From an uncultured Coriobacteriia bacterium (GTDB lineage: Bacteria > Actinomycetota > Coriobacteriia > Coriobacteriales > QAMH01), in NCBI GenBank assembly GCA_902493755.1, contig CABURF010000014.1:1-11917 (forward strand): 11,917 nt of DNA, written 5' to 3'. How positions within the stretch are numbered: the first letter of the stretch is position 1; every line of letters starts with the position of its first letter. Made by a program: the position numbers and the translations under genes. The notes beneath the pieces were generated by a model. It searched no databases and was not told the DNA's origin. It was given only the letters and a program-made list of their open reading frames with translations. Below, one piece after another: positions 8,974 through 11,917 of this stretch.

Positions 8974-10077
8974 ATGGCAGACAATCACGCACAGGAGCTT
9001 GCGACGCTGCGCGAGCGCATCGAGAAGATGGGTTCGTACCTGCATATCGATGACAAGCGCGAGCAACTTGCTGGTCTTGAGGGCCAATCGGCACAAGCGG
9101 GTTTCTGGGACGACCAGGAGCACGCCCAGTCAATTATGAGTAAGGCCGCGGCGTTGCGTGACGAGATCGCGGAGTACGACAACGCCGTCTCGCTTCTCGA
9201 GGATGCCGAGACGGCAAACGAGCTCGCAATGGAGGGTGACGATGAGCTCGAAGGCGAGGTCATCGAGTCCATCAGAACGCTTACAACCAACGCCGACGCG
9301 CTCGAACTGTCTTCGTGGTTCGACGACGAGCTTGATTCCGGTGACTGCATCGTGACGATCAATCCTGGTCAGGGCGGTCTCGAAGCCCAGGACTGGACCG
9401 AGATGCTCTTCCGCATGTACACGCGCTACGCCGAGCGCAAGAATTGGAAAGTCACCGTCAACGATGCCCCTGCTGGCGAAGCCATCGGCCTCGATCGCGC
9501 GACCTTCACCGTGAGTGGACATAACGCCTATGGCATGCTCAAGAGCGAGCAGGGCGTGCATCGTCTTGTGCGCATAAGCCCGACGGATGCCAAAAAGCGT
9601 CGCCAGACCACCTTTGGTGGTGTCGAGGTTTTGCCTGTTTTGCCCGATGACATAGAGGTAGAAATCGACGAAGGCGATCTGCGCATCGACGTCTACCACT
9701 CCTCGGGACATGGCGGCCAGGGCGTCAACACGACCGACTCCGCCGTGCGCATCACGCATTTGCCCACGGGCATCGTTGTCACCTGCCAAAACGAACGCTC
9801 CCAGCTTCAGAACAAGGCGACGGCCATGGGCATCCTTCGTTCCAAGCTCTACGAGCTCGAGCAGGAGAAGCGCGCCAACGCGCTCGACGAGCTGCGCGGT
9901 CCCAAGCACGAGATCTCCTTTGGCAATCAGATTCGCAACTACGTGCTCTATCCCTACCAGATGGTGAAGGACCTGCGCAGTGGTGTCGAGACGGGCAATG
10001 TCGATGCCGTATTCGATGGCGATATCGACGAGTTCGTCGTGGGCTACCATCAGTGGCGCGTCAGCGAAGCGAGCTAG
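8974..10077 (+). CDS. prfB: Peptide chain release factor 2 with variant stop-reading tripeptide SPT
   Basis: RF2 recognises stop codons (UAA and UGA in most bacteria) in the ribosomal A site and triggers peptide release. The 367 residues match the family. The peptidyl-tRNA hydrolysis motif GGQ is intact at 247-249 (SSGHGGQGVNTTDSAVR). The stop-reading tripeptide, normally Ser-Pro-Phe, is Ser202-Pro203-Thr204 (codons AGC CCG ACG at 9577-9585), and the nearby His of the RRHTSF motif is Gln211 (RRQTTF). The classical in-frame TGA with +1 frameshift after the YL codons near residue 23 is absent: the frame reads SYLHIDDKREQL without interruption, so the E. coli type of autoregulation is missing. 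The start is ATG 8974; AGGG at 8961-8964, overlapping the secA stop, is nine bases upstream, so the two genes are likely cotranscribed. The gene itself ends in TAG. Identity as RF2 rather than RF1 rests on the SP, the secA neighbour and the N-terminal pattern. Confidence 0.95.
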   Translation: MADNHAQELATLRERIEKMGSYLHIDDKREQLAGLEGQSAQAGFWDDQEHAQSIMSKAAALRDEIAEYDNAVSLLEDAETANELAMEGDDELEGEVIESIRTLTTNADALELSSWFDDELDSGDCIVTINPGQGGLEAQDWTEMLFRMYTRYAERKNWKVTVNDAPAGEAIGLDRATFTVSGHNAYGMLKSEQGVHRLVRISPTDAKKRRQTTFGGVEVLPVLPDDIEVEIDEGDLRIDVYHSSGHGGQGVNTTDSAVRITHLPTGIVVTCQNERSQLQNKATAMGILRSKLYELEQEKRANALDELRGPKHEISFGNQIRNYVLYPYQMVKDLRSGVETGNVDAVFDGDIDEFVVGYHQWRVSEAS

Positions 10078-10094
10078 GCGGTGTTTCGACTGGA

Positions 10095-10109
10095 GCTGCC
10101 GCAGGCAGC
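10095..10109 (+). repeat. Short GC-rich hairpin after prfB
   Basis: GCTGCC and GGCAGC form a perfect six-base stem with a GCA loop, beginning 18 bases after the prfB stop. No T-run follows. It may protect the mRNA end or help termination, but it is not a standard terminator. Confidence 0.4.
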
Positions 10110-10115
10110 GTAATG

Positions 10116-10147
10116 GAGAAATCTCACTAAGCTCGAGGAGATTTCTC
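10116..10147. repeat. Perfect 10-base inverted repeat upstream of the transketolase genes
   Basis: GAGAAATCTC (10116-10125) and GAGATTTCTC (10138-10147) are exact reverse complements separated by 12 bases. No T-run follows, which speaks against a simple terminator. It lies 24 bases upstream of the putative -10 box of the transketolase genes, over the place where a -35 box or regulator site would be. It could be an operator or an mRNA 3'-end stem of prfB. Confidence 0.55.
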
Positions 10148-10170
10148 GACGACTTTCAATGCGTAGCTAG

Positions 10171-10176
10171 TATGAT
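10171..10176 (+). promoter_or_regulatory. Candidate -10 box of the transketolase operon
   Basis: TATGAT at 10171-10176 matches five of six bases of the -10 consensus. The best -35 candidate is TCGACG at 10146-10151 with a long 19-base spacer, overlapping the end of the inverted repeat. Transcription would start near 10183, about 36 bases before the GTG start. Confidence 0.4.
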
Positions 10177-10218
10177 GAACTAACTTGAAAAACCACTCAA
10201 TCAAGAGAGGGCGCATCC

Positions 10219-11064
10219 GTGATCCAAGAGTCTGTGGAAGAGATCGAGGCGCGTGCGAACAACATGCGCAAAAACATCATCAAGATGCTTAAAGAAGCTG
10301 GTAGCGGTCACCCTGGTGGCTCGCTTTCGGCCACGGATATCGTTGCGTCGCTCTACTTCGGTGGCGTGATGAACTACTCCGAGGATGACCCGCAGCATCC
10401 CGAGCGCGACTACTTCATCCTCTCGAAGGGTCATGCCGCGCCAGTGCTCTATGCCGCGCTTGCCGAGCTTGGCCTCGTCCCCGATGACGAGCTGCTTACG
10501 CTGCGCAAGCTGCACAGCCGCCTGCAAGGTCACCCCGATTCCAAGAAGCTTCCCGGCGTCGAGGTCTCGACTGGATCGCTCGGCCAGGGCCTTTCGATTG
10601 CTGCGGGCGTCGCGCTCGGGATGCGCATCGACCGTCAGAACGGGGGCGGTCCCAAGCGCCGTGTCTTCACCCTGCTTGGCGACGGCGAGATCGAGGAGGG
10701 CCAGGTCTGGGAAGCGGCCATGTTCGCCGCGCATTACGAGCTCGACAACCTCATCGCCATTGTCGATAACAACAATTTGCAGATTGATGGTGACGTGCGC
10801 GACGTCGCTGGTCTCGATAGCATCAGCTCGAAGTTCCAGTCCTTTGGCTGGAAGACGATCGAGGTTGATGGGCATGACGTTAGCGCCGTCATCACCGCGC
10901 TCAAGACGGCGACGCTTCTCGAAGGATCGCCTGTCTGCATCGTTGCCCATACCGTCAAGGGCAAGGGCGTCTCGTTCATGGAAAACCAGGCAGGCTGGCA
11001 CGGTAAGGCTCCCGACGAGGAGCAGGCCCGTGATGCGCTTGCCGAGCTTGAGGGAAAGGAGTAG
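10219..11064 (+). CDS. Transketolase, N-terminal (TPP-binding) subunit
   Basis: This 281-residue protein corresponds to the first third of a full transketolase, which moves two-carbon ketol units between sugar phosphates in the non-oxidative pentose phosphate pathway. The thiamine diphosphate motif is present as GDGEIEEGQ (Asp155) through to NNN (184-186). Conserved histidines are His31 in GSGHPGG and His72 in SKGHAAP, and LQGHPD is also present. The start is GTG at 10219, with AGAGAGG (10204-10210) eight bases upstream; no ATG fits as well. The next gene, the C-terminal subunit, begins two bases after the TAG stop, so translation is likely coupled and the two chains form one enzyme. Split transketolases are common in archaea, clostridia and related anaerobes, so this is not a broken gene. 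Confidence 0.95.
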   Translation: MIQESVEEIEARANNMRKNIIKMLKEAGSGHPGGSLSATDIVASLYFGGVMNYSEDDPQHPERDYFILSKGHAAPVLYAALAELGLVPDDELLTLRKLHSRLQGHPDSKKLPGVEVSTGSLGQGLSIAAGVALGMRIDRQNGGGPKRRVFTLLGDGEIEEGQVWEAAMFAAHYELDNLIAIVDNNNLQIDGDVRDVAGLDSISSKFQSFGWKTIEVDGHDVSAVITALKTATLLEGSPVCIVAHTVKGKGVSFMENQAGWHGKAPDEEQARDALAELEGKE

Positions 11065-11066
11065 CC

Positions 11067-11917
11067 ATGGCACAGACCATCGCGACCCGTGAGGGCTATG
11101 GCGAAACGCTCGTCGAGCTCGTCAAAGAAGGTTATGACATCATGGCCGTCGAGGCCGATTTGTCCGGCTCCACCACCACCAAGAAGCTTCAGGATCTCGA
11201 CCCGAAGCGCTTCGTCAACGTGGGTATTGCCGAGCAGAACATGATTGGTGTCGCCTCAGGTCTCTCGCTTGCAGGCAAGACGGTCTTCACTGGTAGCTTT
11301 GCCGCCTTCGGTACGGGCCGCTGCTACGATCAAATTCGCAATACCGTTTGCTACGCGGGCCTCAACGTCAAGGTCGCGCCGACGCATGCGGGCATCACTG
11401 TCGGTCCTGATGGCGGGAGCCACCAGATGCTCGAGGACGTGAGTCTCATGCGCGGTCTGCCGGGCATGAACGTGCTCATCCCAGCTGACTATTGGGCTGC
11501 CAAGCAAGCCGTCCGTATCGCGGCAACTACGCCCGGTCCTTTCTACATCCGCCTTGGTCGTGCCAAGGTTCCCACCGTGTACGACGAGAACTCCGTGCTT
11601 GAGCTTGGCAAGTCGTACGTACTGCGTGAGGGTACGGATGTCACGCTCGTTGCGGGTGGCATCGAGGTCGCGCAGGCGCTCCTTGCCGCTGACGAGCTCG
11701 CGAAGGACGGCATTTCGGCCGAGGTCATCGACGTGTTCAGCGTCAAGCCCTTCGACAAGCCCACGCTGCTGGCAAGCATCGAGAAGACCGGCTGCGTCGT
11801 GACTTGCGAGGAGCATTCCACGGTTGGTGGTCTGGGCTCGGCGGTTGCCGATATCATCGGCGAGAACTGCCCCGTTCCGCTCGAGCGCGTCGGCGTGCGC
11901 GACATGTTCGGCACGAG
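11067..11917 (+). CDS. Transketolase, C-terminal subunit (3' end outside window)
   Basis: The ATG at 11067 opens a frame without stops to the right edge, 283 complete residues of an expected 305-320. It covers the pyrimidine-binding domain and most of the C-terminal domain. GIAEQNM contains the catalytic Glu (Glu56) that activates thiamine diphosphate. HAGITVGPDGGSHQ and the following EDVSLMRGLPGM are typical of transketolase and the related DXP synthase; pairing with the upstream N-terminal subunit favours transketolase. Its ribosome binding site AAAGGA (11055-11060) lies inside the end of the upstream gene, which fits translational coupling. Only the last 20-40 residues are missing because of the window edge. 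Confidence 0.94.
   Translation, partial: MAQTIATREGYGETLVELVKEGYDIMAVEADLSGSTTTKKLQDLDPKRFVNVGIAEQNMIGVASGLSLAGKTVFTGSFAAFGTGRCYDQIRNTVCYAGLNVKVAPTHAGITVGPDGGSHQMLEDVSLMRGLPGMNVLIPADYWAAKQAVRIAATTPGPFYIRLGRAKVPTVYDENSVLELGKSYVLREGTDVTLVAGGIEVAQALLAADELAKDGISAEVIDVFSVKPFDKPTLLASIEKTGCVVTCEEHSTVGGLGSAVADIIGENCPVPLERVGVRDMFGT

Noticed and set aside
10219..11917. Two transketolase pieces as a gene broken by mutation
   Set aside because: Each piece has its own start and ribosome binding site at a domain boundary, a layout well known for split transketolases.

Overview
The window reads as a chromosomal segment of a high-GC anaerobic actinobacterium, most likely of class Coriobacteriia (Eggerthella, Slackia, Collinsella or Olsenella type). 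The reasons are the GC-rich, strongly biased codon use, a citrate synthase of the kind found in anaerobes, a transketolase split into two genes, and a large AfsR/SARP-like regulator. The taxonomic call is inference from these features; no rRNA or other marker is present.

Layout. From 1 to 1098 runs the 3' part of a citrate synthase gene, cut by the left edge. Just behind it lies a HEAT-like gene (1135-1772) broken by a one-base frameshift near 1374. From about 1784 to 6060 is a regulatory block of unfamiliar genes: a minus-strand protein with two ribbon-helix-helix-like segments, a divergently oriented protein that looks like a degenerate receiver domain, an 85-residue membrane protein whose ribosome binding site lies in a hairpin, and an 890-residue activator with an N-terminal ATPase, a winged helix and a BTAD domain. 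From 6206 to 10077 come secA and prfB, an arrangement also found in Gram-positive bacteria such as Bacillus. From 10219 to the right edge are the two subunits of a split transketolase, the second one cut by the edge.

How they work together. secA (translocation ATPase) and prfB (release factor 2) are housekeeping genes, and the transketolase pair serves the non-oxidative pentose phosphate pathway. The middle block has the composition of a signalling or regulatory module (DNA-binding protein, receiver-like protein, membrane peptide, ATP-dependent activator), but its target is not visible here.

Most notable: the prfB product carries Ser-Pro-Thr where release factor 2 normally has the stop-codon-reading tripeptide Ser-Pro-Phe. 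In the same window six of nine complete genes end in TAG, normally the rarest bacterial stop. No stretch longer than about 150 bases is without a gene, and no tRNA, rRNA, insertion sequence or CRISPR array was seen.
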